A stretch of DNA of 41,785 nucleotides, taken from assembly GCA_943908385.1 (NCBI GenBank), contig CALTTF010000012.1:1-41785 (forward strand), read 5' to 3'. The translations under genes and the position numbers were made by a program. The notes under the pieces were generated by a model. That model saw nothing but the letters and a program-made list of their open reading frames with translations. It had not been told where the DNA came from and ran no database searches. The DNA is from an uncultured Corynebacterium sp. (GTDB lineage Bacteria > Actinomycetota > Actinomycetes > Mycobacteriales > Mycobacteriaceae). How positions within the stretch are numbered: position 1 is the stretch's first letter; every line of letters begins with the position of its first letter. Positions 41,682-41,785 of this stretch are shown here, in pieces.

Positions 41682-41721
41682 AAAACCTCCGGCTCGCTTC
41701 TTAAACGAAGCTGACCGGAGG
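41682..41721 (-). terminator. Terminator of the second tRNA-Glu, containing the LURP gene ribosome binding site
   Basis: CCTCCGG (41686-41692) pairs with CCGGAGG (41715-41721), and inside it GCTTC (41696-41700) pairs with GAAGC (41707-41711) around TTAAAC. On the minus strand the hairpin lies 18 nt after the tRNA 3' end and is followed by TTTT (41682-41685). The minus-strand GGAGG of the 3' arm is the ribosome binding site for the ATG at 41677. Confidence 0.8.
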
Positions 41722-41739
41722 TCTGCGTAATTCTATTTG

Positions 41740-41785
41740 TACCCCGTACGGGATTTGAACCCGTGTTACCGCCGTGAGAGGGCGA
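41740..41785 (-). tRNA. tRNA-Glu (CTC), 3' part, cut by window edge
   Basis: These 46 bases are identical to 36992-37037, the 3' part of the complete tRNA-Glu gene, including the T arm and the anticodon loop CTCTCAC up to the 5' half of the anticodon arm. The 5' part lies beyond the right edge. Confidence 0.92.

Noticed and set aside
1..41785. CRISPR arrays, insertion sequences or prophage genes
   Set aside because: No regularly spaced repeats, transposase, integrase or phage structural genes were found on either strand.

Overview
The window is a chromosomal segment of a high-GC actinobacterium, most likely a Corynebacterium. The grounds are gene order and gene content. The run recG, DAK/FakA-like kinase, ung, thiL, DUF3515, ddl, gpsA, mutT1, leuD, leuC, IclR regulator is the order I know from Corynebacterium and Mycobacterium, minus the rpmB, hupB and F420-related genes found there in mycobacteria. 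The rpsA / YkvI-type transporter / polA / tRNA-Leu(CAA) block at the left edge and a carotenoid gene pair fit the same group. Several genes appear leaderless, with a TANNNT -10 box 6-8 nt before the start codon, which is common in this group.

Layout. 1-4.8 kb: start of rpsA, a YkvI-type membrane transporter, polA and tRNA-Leu. 4.8-8.1 kb: a MarR regulator with an overlapping MFS exporter, then an AGCS sodium:alanine symporter. 8.2-12.3 kb: crtB-crtI (phytoene synthase and desaturase), a secreted cutinase-family esterase and a small exported protein. 12.4-15.0 kb: a polar amino acid ABC importer (binding lipoprotein, permease, ATPase). 15.0-22.2 kb, minus strand: TauE/SafE permease, coaD, rsmD, recG, FakA-like protein, ung, thiL, nearly all overlapping or closely spaced. 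22.3-29.5 kb: DUF3515 protein with an internal duplication, ddl, gpsA, mutT1, leuD, leuC and a divergent IclR regulator (LtbR-like).

29.5-33.7 kb is the most unusual part. A two-gene minus-strand operon encodes an SbnA-like PLP synthase, translationally coupled (GTGA) to a 923-residue fusion of an FAD/NAD(P)-binding domain with a fold-III PLP decarboxylase domain resembling LysA/SbnH. Together they look like a compact route from an activated serine to a diamino acid or amine product, with no siderophore synthetase or NRPS in the window. A divergent carboxymuconolactone decarboxylase-family gene sits beside it.

33.7-35.7 kb: a three-gene envelope module (DUF6230, DUF6114, proline-rich exported protein) with overlapping genes. 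35.9-36.9 kb: a lower-GC HTH antitoxin / PIN toxin pair next to a tRNA-Glu(CTC) gene. 37.1-41.0 kb: an Fe3+-type (or related) ABC importer. 41.1-41.7 kb: a LURP-one-related protein whose ribosome binding site lies inside the terminator hairpin of a second, identical tRNA-Glu gene that runs off the right edge.
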